Assembly (NCBI RefSeq): GCF_000011385.1
Contig: NC_005125.1
Coordinates: 1,860,001 to 1,924,000 of the forward strand
DNA from: Gloeobacter violaceus PCC 7421
Lineage (GTDB): Bacteria > Cyanobacteriota > Cyanobacteriia > Gloeobacterales > Gloeobacteraceae
DNA: 64,000 bases
Direction: 5' to 3'
In this document: one piece after another, positions 37,569-46,335 of the stretch
How the letters are laid out: every line of letters starts with the position of its first letter
Numbering within the stretch: the stretch's first letter is position 1
Made by a program: the position numbers and the translations under genes
Notes under the pieces: generated by a model
Database searches by the model: none
The model's input: only the letters and a program-made list of their open reading frames with translations
What the model was told of the DNA's origin: nothing

Positions 37569-38444
37569 CTAGCGGTTTGTCTTCTCGACAAGGTTTCTGA
37601 GGTACTGGCCGTACTCGGTCTTGCCCAGCCGCCCCGCCTGCTCCAGCACCGCCTCGACACCGATGTGACCCATCTGGTAGGCGATCTCCTCCAGACACGC
37701 CACCTTCAAACCCTGCCGCTTCTCGATCGTCTCGATAAAATTCGACGCCTGCAACAGCGACTCGTGCGTGCCGGTGTCCAGCCACGCCATCCCCCGACCG
37801 AGACGCTCCACCCGCAACAACCCCCGCTCCAGGTAGGCGTTGTTGACGTCGGTGATCTCCAGTTCCCCCCGCGCCGAGGGCTTCACCCCCGCGGCGATCT
37901 CGCTTATCTGTGCGTCGTAAAAATACAGACCGACCACCGCGTAGTTGGACTTCGGCGCTTTGGGCTTCTCGTCGATCGACAGCACCCGCCCTTGCTCGTC
38001 GTACTCCACCACCCCGTAGCGCTCTGGGTCCGAGACGCGGTAGGCAAAGATCGTCGAGCCGAACGTGCGGGTGGCCGCTTTTTGAAGCATTTCGCCCAGG
38101 CCGTAGCCATAGAAGATGTTGTCGCCCAAGATCAGACAGGCCGGGCCGCCCTCCAAAAACTCGCGTCCGAGGACGAAGGCCTGGGCGAGGCCGTCGGGGC
38201 TCGGCTGGACGCAGTAGCGGATCTCGATGCCGTAGCGCGAGCCGTCGCCGAGCAGTTCTTGGTAGGCGGGCAGGTCGCGGGGGGTGGAGATGAGCAGCAC
38301 CTCGCGGATGCCGGCGAGCATCAGGGTGGCCAGCGGGTAGTAGATCATCGGTTTGTCGTAGACGGGCAGCAGTTGTTTGCTGACCCCCAGGGTGAGGGGG
38401 TAGAGCCGCGTGCCCTTGCCCCCAGCCAATATGATCCCTTTCAT
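37569..38444 (-). CDS. rfbA: Glucose-1-phosphate thymidylyltransferase
   Basis: 291 residues, standard RmlA length. Signature: [35 protein letters not shown], then [31 protein letters not shown], and [15 protein letters not shown]. It makes dTDP-glucose for dTDP-rhamnose and related sugars. The other Rml genes are not in the window. ATG at 38444 has GAGGAA upstream; the long frame extension to 38789 is antisense overlap. Confidence 0.93.
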   Translation of the reverse strand: MKGIILAGGKGTRLYPLTLGVSKQLLPVYDKPMIYYPLATLMLAGIREVLLISTPRDLPAYQELLGDGSRYGIEIRYCVQPSPDGLAQAFVLGREFLEGGPACLILGDNIFYGYGLGEMLQKAATRTFGSTIFAYRVSDPERYGVVEYDEQGRVLSIDEKPKAPKSNYAVVGLYFYDAQISEIAAGVKPSARGELEITDVNNAYLERGLLRVERLGRGMAWLDTGTHESLLQASNFIETIEKRQGLKVACLEEIAYQMGHIGVEAVLEQAGRLGKTEYGQYLRNLVEKTNR

Positions 38445-38494
38445 CGCAGTAGTTTCCTCGGTGGTTGGGTGGTGCCGGCCTGGCCGGGTGCAGC

Positions 38495-40000
38495 TCACGG
38501 CAACGACAGACGGGTAATGGAGTAAGGCGGCAGATCCAGCTTGCCCGCGAAGCGGCCCTGGTTGTGGTTCAACGAGGCGCTGTCGCTCACCAGGGTCAGC
38601 GGTGCACCCGAAAGCTGCTCGAATCGGCCGTTGGCCAAAGCGGCGGGCAGGGCCAGCGGCTGTGCGCCCGCCGAAAGATTCAACAAAACAGCCTCCCGGC
38701 GGGGGCCGTCGCCAAAACTCCACGCCGCCACCGCCGAATAGGCGAATCCCCCACGCCCCTGCAGGGTGGGTGAGCCTGGAGCAGTCCACCTTTGGACATC
38801 GGTCATTCCCCGCAGGGCATCTCCGACCAGCTGCAGCGCCCGGCCGCTTGCGCTTAAGGCGAAAGGCACCGTCGCGGGCGCTTCGGTGGGACTGGTAAAG
38901 CCTGCCAGCCGAAAACCGCGCTCACTGCTGAAGACACTCGCAAACAGAGCGTTGCCGATGAGGGCATGGCACTGGATGAGGGTGATTTTTGGATCCTCGG
39001 TGAACAACAAGGTCGCCGCGGCCAGACCCAAGCCGTGCATCCAGGTGCCGGGGAGCGGCTGCCCCTGGTCGAAGAGGTTGTACTCGGTGATCCAGACTTC
39101 CCGGTCGGGTTCGACCAGCGCCAAGCCGTTTTGTTGCAATTTCGACCAGGCCAAAAAGGGCATTCCCAGCACCACGGCCACCTCGGATGGAGAGTAGCGC
39201 ACCGGCAACGCCTCGCGCGAGGGCTTGAACTGGGTATCACCGATTCCGCTGCTGTAATAGTGGTGGATCGTCACCGCATCGGCGCTCCGCAACCGCGGGA
39301 GCAACTCGCGGTTCCACCCTGTCCAGCGCGGGTCGGAGGCTTGTTCCGGAACGACGGAGGCGCCCACCGCAGCCACCTTTGCTTTGGGAAAGGCCCGGTG
39401 GATGGCGGCACTCCAGCGGTTGGCTTCCAGGGCGTAGTCCCTGGCGGAGGGAAAGGCGGCTTTGTGATCGCGCTGACCGATGTAGTACTCGTTGCCCAGC
39501 TCCACGTGCGTAACCGGCATGCCCAGTCCTTCGGCGCGGCGCAGCATCGCCAGTTGCTCTTCGAGGGTGGAGGTGAGCATATTGACCACGAACAGCGGTT
39601 TGGCTCCTGCCGCTTTGAGTGCCGGCCGGATATCTTCCAGGCGGTTGGTGTCGACTTTCGGCCGGATCCCGCGGTAGCTCGGCGGCAGGTCGGCGCCGGC
39701 GGCAAACCAGCCTTTGCGCCAGTCCCAGTAGTTGGCTTCCGTCCCGGCCGGGTAGCGCAGCGTCGAGGGCCGCAGCAAAGCGAGCGTCTGCAAAAACTGA
39801 GGTGTCGTCCAATCGACGCGGTAGAGCAAATTGGCGCCGTTGTACCCGAAATAGTCGGCCGCCAACGCCCGCGGGCGGCCCACGGCCTGCAGGGAGGACA
39901 ACTCCGCGGCGGCCCCGGCCGCCGGATACAGCACCGACCAGAGCGCCACAAGCGCGGCCGCCGCGCGGGAGGGCACCCGCACACCCGATTCCCTCAACAA
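38495..40000 (-). CDS. Exported glycoside-hydrolase-like protein of the polysaccharide locus
   Basis: About 501 residues with an N-terminal signal region ([20 protein letters not shown]). The catalytic-type beta/alpha barrel shows [45 protein letters not shown] with the probable acid/base Glu, [12 protein letters not shown], and [11 protein letters not shown] with the probable nucleophile Glu. The C-terminal ~130 residues are a beta-sandwich. It resembles clan GH-A enzymes such as alpha-L-arabinofuranosidase/GH39-like proteins, here probably an EPS-processing glycosidase, as similar genes do in other EPS loci. Start is TTG, overlapping the acetyltransferase stop, with AGGAAG before it. Confidence 0.7.
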   Translation of the reverse strand: MLRESGVRVPSRAAAALVALWSVLYPAAGAAAELSSLQAVGRPRALAADYFGYNGANLLYRVDWTTPQFLQTLALLRPSTLRYPAGTEANYWDWRKGWFAAGADLPPSYRGIRPKVDTNRLEDIRPALKAAGAKPLFVVNMLTSTLEEQLAMLRRAEGLGMPVTHVELGNEYYIGQRDHKAAFPSARDYALEANRWSAAIHRAFPKAKVAAVGASVVPEQASDPRWTGWNRELLPRLRSADAVTIHHYYSSGIGDTQFKPSREALPVRYSPSEVAVVLGMPFLAWSKLQQNGLALVEPDREVWITEYNLFDQGQPLPGTWMHGLGLAAATLLFTEDPKITLIQCHALIGNALFASVFSSERGFRLAGFTSPTEAPATVPFALSASGRALQLVGDALRGMTDVQRWTAPGSPTLQGRGGFAYSAVAAWSFGDGPRREAVLLNLSAGAQPLALPAALANGRFEQLSGAPLTLVSDSASLNHNQGRFAGKLDLPPYSITRLSLP

Positions 40001-40509
40001 TTGACTTCCTTTTTGCTCACGTCCCTGGCCGGATTGCCTACCATCACAGCCCCTTCGGGCACGTCCTCGAGCACCACCGCCCCGGCACCGATCTTGGCGT
40101 TGTCCCCGATGGCAAGACCGCCGACGCGGTGCTCTCGGGAGATGATCAAGGCCCCGGCACCGAGCAGCACATCGTCCCCGACCACGATATTCGGTCCACC
40201 GAGGGTGACATTCTGGAGAATCACGCAGCGGCTGCCGATCACGGTGTCCGGGTTGACTATCAGACCGCGGGCGTGCGCCAGAAACAAGCCCGGCCCGATC
40301 TTCACCCGCGGCCCGATCCACACGCCGTGCAAAAAGTCGTTGAGACGCACCGTCAGGTAGGCGACGGGCTTGAGGCGGTGCCGGTAGCACCAGCTTGAGA
40401 ACCGGTAAAGCACCACGGCCGTGAACATCGGGTAGTACAAAAAACTCAGCCATGAACCGCCATGGTGTTGGCGAAAGACTTTGATATCTTCTGTCAAGTT
40501 TTCAAACAT
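39994..40509 (-). CDS. Hexapeptide-repeat O-acetyltransferase (CysE-like)
   Basis: 171 residues. The N-terminal helical part is followed by left-handed beta-helix repeats: VWIGPRVKIGPGLFLAHARGLIV, DTVIGSRCVILQNVTLGG, VVGDDVLLGAGALIIS, IGDNAKIGAGAVVLEDVPEGAVMVGNPARDV. The architecture is that of serine acetyltransferase-like enzymes, but in an EPS locus it most likely acetylates a sugar using acetyl-CoA. It overlaps the start of the glycosidase-like gene. Confidence 0.82.
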   Translation of the reverse strand: MFENLTEDIKVFRQHHGGSWLSFLYYPMFTAVVLYRFSSWCYRHRLKPVAYLTVRLNDFLHGVWIGPRVKIGPGLFLAHARGLIVNPDTVIGSRCVILQNVTLGGPNIVVGDDVLLGAGALIISREHRVGGLAIGDNAKIGAGAVVLEDVPEGAVMVGNPARDVSKKEVNC

Positions 40510-40572
40510 CGCCGGGGTCTCCTGCTCAACGATTCGAGCGCTCGGGAAATGGCAACCACGCCGTCGCGGCGC

Positions 40573-41733
40573 TCAAGAAGGGGTTTTGACACCGGCCCGC
40601 TCCTCGGCGGAAAAGACCGGTTGGACTGCGCCCACTCGGCGGGCCGCCAAAGCGCGGTAGGCGTCGGCCACCGCATCCCAGTCGTAGAACTGTTCGATGC
40701 GCCGACGCAAAGCCTGGGTGCGATCCGGCGATTGCACCGCTCGACGCAAGTCCGCAGCCAGCCTCGTTACGGTGAAGTATTCGCCGTCCTCGCCGAGCGC
40801 TTCGCGGCTGAAGGGGGTGTCGATGGCGAGCACCCGCGGGCAGGACTGCATCGCTTCGAGTAAGGCCGGGTTGGTGCCGCCCACCGAATTGCCGTGGATG
40901 TACACCGCGCAGTGGCGGCGCAGCACCGTCAACACCTGCGCGTCGTACTCCGCGCTGCACACCTGCACGCTCGCACCTGCCTGGGAGGCCAGGCGTTTGA
41001 GTTCGAGGCCGTAGGCCGTGTCGTGGGCGTAGCCGACGACCAGATGCTTGTAACCTTGGGCGGCGAGCCCGGAATCGACAAAGGCACCGGCCGCCTCGGC
41101 GGGCAGATTGTCCGGCTCGATGCGGGTGATCTGCAAAGAGAATTTTCCAGCCTCGACGCCGTATTGCCGGAGAATCTCGGCGGTACGGGAGGCGGAGACC
41201 TCCGGCAGCCGGGGAACACCGTACGGAATGAACACCGAAGTGGCCCCGAAGCGCCTTCTGTAGTAGAGATTCAGCTCTCTGGAGTCAGAAATCAGGTCGC
41301 ATAACCTCGCGATCACGGCGGAAGCGAGAAAGTAGTAGAGCTTGAACGGAGCCGACCATTTGGGCCGCCGCCATTCGAGACCGTCGGTGTTGATGCTCAT
41401 TGGAATGCCGCTCAGCAGGGTGATCAAAATTCCCGGAAGGTTGGCGTTGTTGAACCAAAAGACATAGTCGTAGCGGCCGCGGTTGGCCAACAAGAACAAA
41501 CCGGTCTGAATGGAGGAGATGAATGTGTCGAGGCTTTTTTTGCGGGCACCCGCGACGTAAATTAATCGGCGCCCCTCGCAGTGCTCGAGCTTCTGGGGAT
41601 ACATGCGCGCCCGGCAAAAGACTTCACACTCGACCCCGCCGGCGGTCAATCGGGCCGTAATTTCCTGTACCGCAGTCTCAAAGCCGCCGTACTTCGCGGG
41701 AAGCCCGCGCGTCCCACAAAAGGCAATGCGCAT
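40573..41733 (-). CDS. Glycosyltransferase with DUF1972 N-terminus
   Basis: 386 residues. The start IAFCGTRGLPAKYGGFETAVQEI is the hallmark of the DUF1972 rhamnosyltransferase-type GT family. A GT4-like C-terminal half has YIHGNSVGGTNPALLEAMQ, the usual nucleotide-sugar-binding Glu segment. GT-B fold, cytoplasmic face. The ATG at 41733 follows CTCACTGGAGATAACC, giving a GGAG site; the longer frame to 41964 is rejected. Confidence 0.88.
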   Translation of the reverse strand: MRIAFCGTRGLPAKYGGFETAVQEITARLTAGGVECEVFCRARMYPQKLEHCEGRRLIYVAGARKKSLDTFISSIQTGLFLLANRGRYDYVFWFNNANLPGILITLLSGIPMSINTDGLEWRRPKWSAPFKLYYFLASAVIARLCDLISDSRELNLYYRRRFGATSVFIPYGVPRLPEVSASRTAEILRQYGVEAGKFSLQITRIEPDNLPAEAAGAFVDSGLAAQGYKHLVVGYAHDTAYGLELKRLASQAGASVQVCSAEYDAQVLTVLRRHCAVYIHGNSVGGTNPALLEAMQSCPRVLAIDTPFSREALGEDGEYFTVTRLAADLRRAVQSPDRTQALRRRIEQFYDWDAVADAYRALAARRVGAVQPVFSAEERAGVKTPS

Positions 41734-41789
41734 GGTTATCTCCAGTGAGGAATACAAGTAGCGGTTATGGGTTTGCTCAAGGCGGGCTG

Positions 41790-43010
41790 CTAAAGCACCT
41801 TGGCGTAGATGTCGAGAATTTGCTCGTAATGGCGCTCCTGGCTGAATAGCCTTTCGATCTTTTTGCGACCGGCCAGGCCCATGGACAGGGTTTGCTCCCG
41901 GTTGCGCAGGGCAGTAAGCAACCGGTCGCGCAAGGCTTCGACATCGCCTGCTGGAAACAACCACCCATCGGTTTCGGGGTCTACCAACTCCGGGATGCCG
42001 CCGATGTCCGCCCCGATCACCGGCCTGCTAAAGGCATAGGCCTCCAGCACCGACATCGGACAATTTTCGTACCACTCCGAAGGCAGGATGCAGGCGCGGC
42101 TGCCTCCGATGAGCTGTTGCAATTCCTCGCCGCGCTTGGGTCCCAATAGCCGAATGTGGGAAAGCCCACGCCGCTCCACCAGTGCCTGCGCCTCCGCCCG
42201 CGCCTCCCCGTCACCGACAATCAAAAGTGGCGTGTCCTTCAGGGGGGCTGCCGCTTCGATGAGTGTGAAGATCCCCTTGAGCCGCTCCACGCGACCAAAG
42301 TAGAGAAAATACTCTCCCTGGACTGGATTGACGGCAATTTGCGAGACATCGACAAAGTTGTGCACAGTGCTCATTTTTTGGGCGGGCACGCCGAGTTCGG
42401 CGAGTTTGCGGCGCTGGAAGTGGCTGACCGTAATGAAGCGGTCGATGTGGTCGACAACTCCGCCGAGCAGACGGGCGTAGTACGCCTCGGCGGCACTGAG
42501 CAGCGAACGGGCGAGCGAGCCGCGGTTGCAGCGGCCGGCGACCGCCCGCCAGTAGTCTTTGCCGCTGCACGCCTGGCAAAGCTGTCCTTGGGCGTCGATG
42601 AGCGTGGAGACCGGGCAAGCCAGGCGGTACTCATGCAACGTCTGGACCGCCGGGATGCCCGCGCGGCGCAGGATCGGCAAAATCGCGGTGGTGAGTTGTC
42701 CGTAGTAAATGTGCAAATGGGCGATGTGGGGGCGGTGTTCGGCAAGCAGGCGGGCGAGAGCCCGGGCAGCGGGTCGAGAGTAAAGGAAATGCACGAGGTC
42801 GGCCGGGGAAGGGGAACTGAAATTAACCGCCGTCGGAAAGTAGCGCGCCCAGGGTGTGGGGAGGTTTTCGGGCTGACTGGCGGCAAAGGGGATGACCGAA
42901 TGGCCCTTCTTCTCGAGCAACGCGGCCAGCGAGAAGAAATAGCGATCGGAGCCGCCGCGGATAAAGTAGTTTTGCGAGACCTTCAGCACAGTGGACGGCA
43001 CGGCTGGCAC
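41790..43010 (-). CDS. Glycosyltransferase family 4 protein
   Basis: 406 residues, GT-B fold. N-terminal acceptor domain has VSQNYFIRGGSDRYFFSLAALLEKKGHSVIPF. The Cys-containing middle (ACPVSTLIDAQGQLCQACSGKDYW) resembles a subset of GT4 enzymes with a small inserted zinc-like loop. The C-terminal donor domain has YFGRVERLKGIFTLIEAAA, LLGPKRGEELQQLIGG and SEWYENCPMSVLEAYAFSRPVIG with the conserved EX7E. It probably adds one sugar of the repeat unit. It lies 56 bp upstream of the DUF1972 transferase. Confidence 0.88.
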   Translation of the reverse strand: MPAVPSTVLKVSQNYFIRGGSDRYFFSLAALLEKKGHSVIPFAASQPENLPTPWARYFPTAVNFSSPSPADLVHFLYSRPAARALARLLAEHRPHIAHLHIYYGQLTTAILPILRRAGIPAVQTLHEYRLACPVSTLIDAQGQLCQACSGKDYWRAVAGRCNRGSLARSLLSAAEAYYARLLGGVVDHIDRFITVSHFQRRKLAELGVPAQKMSTVHNFVDVSQIAVNPVQGEYFLYFGRVERLKGIFTLIEAAAPLKDTPLLIVGDGEARAEAQALVERRGLSHIRLLGPKRGEELQQLIGGSRACILPSEWYENCPMSVLEAYAFSRPVIGADIGGIPELVDPETDGWLFPAGDVEALRDRLLTALRNREQTLSMGLAGRKKIERLFSQERHYEQILDIYAKVL

Positions 43011-43016
43011 CTCGAA

Positions 43017-44954
43017 TCAAGGATTGGTCTGGTTGACCTGGAAATTGTCGTAGACAATCTGCACTGCGGGAGCGTCTTTGCTGTAGGCCATGATCCCGGA
43101 CCGGCTGCGGCGGTCGAAGTAGCGACCTTTGTCCGCCCCGGCCAGCGTCACGGTGCCGGGCAGCAGCACCTGACCGGTGTCAAAGGTCGGGTAGATTGCT
43201 CTGTAAGCCGCCCGGACCGTGCTGTTTGTCGGATCGGCTATCAAGAACACTTCCAGCGACTGCACCGAAGCGGGATCGGTGAGGGTGATTGTGCTTAGCG
43301 AAGTGCCAACGGCCCGGCGCTCCTGGTAGAACTCGATGCCGACGGTGCCGGGGGCGGTGGCCCGGGCCACTACTTTGATGAAGTTATCCTGGTCCGGTCC
43401 GAGAAAAATGCCGGATTGCTGATAGGGCGGCGTATTGAGTTGTGAGAGCGGTCCGAGGATCTTGGCGCTGACGGTAAAGGGGATCGAGCGACCGTCAAAC
43501 GCCAATTGCAACCCATTGATGAGGGTGTTGTCGGTGCGGCTGGGGCTGGAGTTGGCGGTGGTGAAGACGAGGGTGCCGGTGTTGTTGAAATCGAGCCGCA
43601 ACAGACTGGGGTCGTAGGAGACCACTGAGGAGAACGTATCGCTGCTGTTGCGCTGGGCACTGAGAAAACCGAGGCCCTGGCCATTGGTATCCACCAAGCT
43701 GTTGGAGACCGAGGAACGAAAATACAACACCAGCTTGGTGGAGCCGGGAGCAGGGGCGACGACGGCCGGGTCGAGACCGGAGTTTTCGGGCCGTGCGTTG
43801 GTGAGCAAGAATACCCCGTCGTTGTAATCAAAATTCTTGGGAGTGCTGGGCCCAGGCTGAACATTGCCCGGATCAGCCACGGCGTACCAACTGTTGACAA
43901 TCAGTCGACCGAGACTGTCGCGGGCAGGATAGAGCCGCCAGTTGTGCAACAAGTCGGGCTTATTCAGGTTGTCGTCGGTGTAGGTGTCGCCGTGATAGAG
44001 AGTCAAAGCGCTACTGGGATACTCGGCGATATTGCCTGTCGTCGGTGTGAGGCTGGTGACACCGAAGTCGAGCGTCACTTTGGGCAACAATTTCTGGTTC
44101 TCGCCACCGTACTCATCTGTGCCGCCTACGAAGGCGTAGATGAGACTGTTGTTGCCGTTGGTGCCTGCTTTGGCATAGTAGTTGGTATATCCGCTCACAT
44201 CGGTGCCGCGGCCGGCGTATCTGCCCAGTGGCCACACATACAAAGGTTTGCTCGCATCGGCGCGCACCCAGTACGGAGAGTAAACCTCCTCGCCGAGCCA
44301 TTTTTTAGCCCCGCTAGGATTGAGGCTCTCTGAACCCACGACAGTGCCGAAACCAAACGTGCGGACAATCTCGGCAATGGAAGGTTCGAAATTACCTTCA
44401 AAGTCAGCGGCGTTGAGTCCGGCCAACTGCACCTTGGCACTGGGCAAAGCCGGATCGTCTGAGTTGATGGTCAAAGTGGCATAGTTTTCGCCGTTGGTGG
44501 TGTGGGTAGGGCTGCCTGAGACCACACTCGAGACGCGCTGGGGAGCAAACTGAACGGACAGATTCAAAGAAGCGCCGGGAGCAAGCGTCAACGGCAGTGC
44601 CGGGGTGTTGAGAATCTGAAAGTCTCCGGGTCGTTGATAATCGGCGGTTCTCCCGCTTACTGCGTTTGCGGCTTCCTCCGAATTGCCGAGCAACAGACTA
44701 TTAATCGTCAGTGGGCCAGAACCGGAATTGGTCAGCGTGATTGACTTTGCTGCCAGTATTTTTCCACGGGTTGTGCCGAAAACAACCCGATTCTTGACGA
44801 TATCGGCTTCCGGTGTCTTCAACAGCAGTTTGCCCGTGGCCTGGGCGCGAGACGGGGCAATGGGCAAAAAGCCCATCCACAAAAAGCCCACACATGCTAC
44901 AGGAATGAGACTATGCATCAGTCCCAACCAGACTTTCCCAACGTTCATGTTCAT
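43017..44954 (-). CDS. Exported choice-of-anchor/ASH-like beta-sandwich protein
   Basis: 645 residues. A signal or anchor segment (IPVACVGFLWMGFLPIAPSRAQA) is followed by an Ig-like ASH/choice-of-anchor D type domain (RGKILAAKSITLTNSGSGPLTINSLLL; LPLTLAPGASLNLSVQFAPQ; YATLTINSDDPALPSAKVQLAGL). The remaining ~450 residues are beta-rich with no family recognised, containing YPSSALTLYHGDTYTDDN, and a terminal region resembling a laminin-G-like sandwich. It probably resides on the cell surface or in the matrix. It is the only large non-enzymatic protein inside the minus-strand polysaccharide cluster. Confidence 0.6.
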   Translation of the reverse strand: MNMNVGKVWLGLMHSLIPVACVGFLWMGFLPIAPSRAQATGKLLLKTPEADIVKNRVVFGTTRGKILAAKSITLTNSGSGPLTINSLLLGNSEEAANAVSGRTADYQRPGDFQILNTPALPLTLAPGASLNLSVQFAPQRVSSVVSGSPTHTTNGENYATLTINSDDPALPSAKVQLAGLNAADFEGNFEPSIAEIVRTFGFGTVVGSESLNPSGAKKWLGEEVYSPYWVRADASKPLYVWPLGRYAGRGTDVSGYTNYYAKAGTNGNNSLIYAFVGGTDEYGGENQKLLPKVTLDFGVTSLTPTTGNIAEYPSSALTLYHGDTYTDDNLNKPDLLHNWRLYPARDSLGRLIVNSWYAVADPGNVQPGPSTPKNFDYNDGVFLLTNARPENSGLDPAVVAPAPGSTKLVLYFRSSVSNSLVDTNGQGLGFLSAQRNSSDTFSSVVSYDPSLLRLDFNNTGTLVFTTANSSPSRTDNTLINGLQLAFDGRSIPFTVSAKILGPLSQLNTPPYQQSGIFLGPDQDNFIKVVARATAPGTVGIEFYQERRAVGTSLSTITLTDPASVQSLEVFLIADPTNSTVRAAYRAIYPTFDTGQVLLPGTVTLAGADKGRYFDRRSRSGIMAYSKDAPAVQIVYDNFQVNQTNP

Positions 44955-45023
44955 GCCTTCTCGTGAAAAACATCCACAGTTCTAACGCTCAGCTTGCATT
45001 GGGTACAGCTGTTACCGACCCAT

Positions 45024-46082
45024 TTAGGACATGTGAAGTTGCGCTTCATCCAGCACTTGGCCCCGATTGCGAACTTCGGTTTCCACTTCCCTTCGCCACA
45101 TATCAAAGGGTTTACCATCCCAATGTTTGTAGGGAATAAAATTCAGGATCAACGCCCATCGCGGATTCTGATTGTAGCCACCCTGATGAGCAATCAACTG
45201 ATTTGATAACGTTAGCATGCCTGCTTGACCAAGTATCGGCTTGCTGCGTTGCCCGCTATAAAAAAGAACCATGTCTCCAAACTTGTCGGAGCGAGTGTAT
45301 TTTTCGTGACTCCAGCGCAAGGTCTTCCACCGCACGTACAACAAATTAACCAACTTGCGCACGACATGCCGATGGGAACAAGGAATAACATGGTAAGGAC
45401 CATCCTCCAGTCCAACGACGTCATTCAGGTAGACAAATGCTTTGTAGCGCAATGTCAAGCCATCGGTGTGTAACCGCCTCTTGGTGGTACTGTCGGGCAT
45501 ATCCAGCTGAATGACGGCACTCTGCGCCACCAGACGGTCGCCGGTTCGCTCCTCGAGCATCCGCTGCACTGTGGTTAACAGCTGCGAAAAGCGCGGGTCC
45601 AGCTTCTGAACATTGATAAACTGGACAATACCAAGATTAATGTCTCGAATTTCAGACCGATAATTGACATAGCACTTGCCCCCGTCTTCATCGTCAGTTC
45701 GATAGTTTTGGGCGGGGATAATGCAGCTTTCACCACTCATATACTTTTTGGCAAAATCAATGATTTTGCTGCAGTCTTGGCGGCCAAGAAAAGCAGGAAA
45801 AACCTCGTAACCTTTGCGGGTGAATGTATTGATTGGCTGGCGGTAGATATCGAAAGCGGACACAAGAATTTCAGAGCTCATGCGGAAATAATTGCGTAAG
45901 TAATTAGCCAACTTTTGCAATTTGTGCATTGTTCGACTCGACAGATTGTGGAAGGTTATGCTGGGCATTTGCCCTCGCAGGTAAGATACTGAATTGTATT
46001 TGCTTGCGTTTTGCCCCGCTTGGGGGAAATTTTCCGCACTTTCGTTTATTCTACGGTAGATTTTCCGAGAGGTAGAACTCAT
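45024..46082 (-). CDS. Phytanoyl-CoA dioxygenase (PhyH) family Fe(II)/2-oxoglutarate oxygenase
   Basis: About 352 residues from ATG 46082 (the open frame reaches 46112). The double-stranded beta-helix core shows RRLHTDGLTLRYKAFVYLNDV, carrying the HxD iron ligands; YHVIPCSHRH; and ISNQL-like LIAHQGGYNQNPRWALILNF with the distal His and the Arg that holds 2-oxoglutarate. The N-terminal ~110 residues are not recognised and the exact start is uncertain. In a surface-glycan locus it may hydroxylate a sugar, lipid or protein precursor; the substrate is unknown. Confidence 0.75.
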   Translation of the reverse strand: MSSTSRKIYRRINESAENFPQAGQNASKYNSVSYLRGQMPSITFHNLSSRTMHKLQKLANYLRNYFRMSSEILVSAFDIYRQPINTFTRKGYEVFPAFLGRQDCSKIIDFAKKYMSGESCIIPAQNYRTDDEDGGKCYVNYRSEIRDINLGIVQFINVQKLDPRFSQLLTTVQRMLEERTGDRLVAQSAVIQLDMPDSTTKRRLHTDGLTLRYKAFVYLNDVVGLEDGPYHVIPCSHRHVVRKLVNLLYVRWKTLRWSHEKYTRSDKFGDMVLFYSGQRSKPILGQAGMLTLSNQLIAHQGGYNQNPRWALILNFIPYKHWDGKPFDMWRREVETEVRNRGQVLDEAQLHMS

Positions 46083-46335
46083 TATCTCGGATTCTCTAAA
46101 GAACAATGTCAATATTTTTGTAATAATACTTATTGATTAATTCAGTCGAACATTGATTAATAAAGACATGATCAATGTAGACAAACAATAATATTTTCTT
46201 TTCTGCTTTCCCTTCCTACTGAAAGCCTAAGATTCGGTTTTAGGCTTATCGATTATGCGTAAATGTGTTCAGGCTTTGTAGCTGTTCGCGTTCTTGCCAA
46301 GAGTTTGTCGAATCAACAGAATTTCCGGAGAATTT
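46083..46335. other. Divergent intergenic region with repeats
   Basis: AT-rich, with two divergent promoters expected (PhyH gene on minus, IPT gene 2 on plus). I see a direct repeat ATTGATTAAT (46132-46141 and 46152-46161), an inverted repeat CATTGAT/ATCAATG (46151-46157 and 46171-46177), and AAGCCTAA/TTAGGCTT (46223-46230 and 46240-46247). These are candidate regulatory sites or the leader of the IPT gene. Confidence 0.4.

Noticed and set aside
40001-40453. N-terminal extension of the glycosidase frame to 40453
   Set aside because: It is a shadow of the acetyltransferase gene; the signal peptide lies just after the TTG at 40000.
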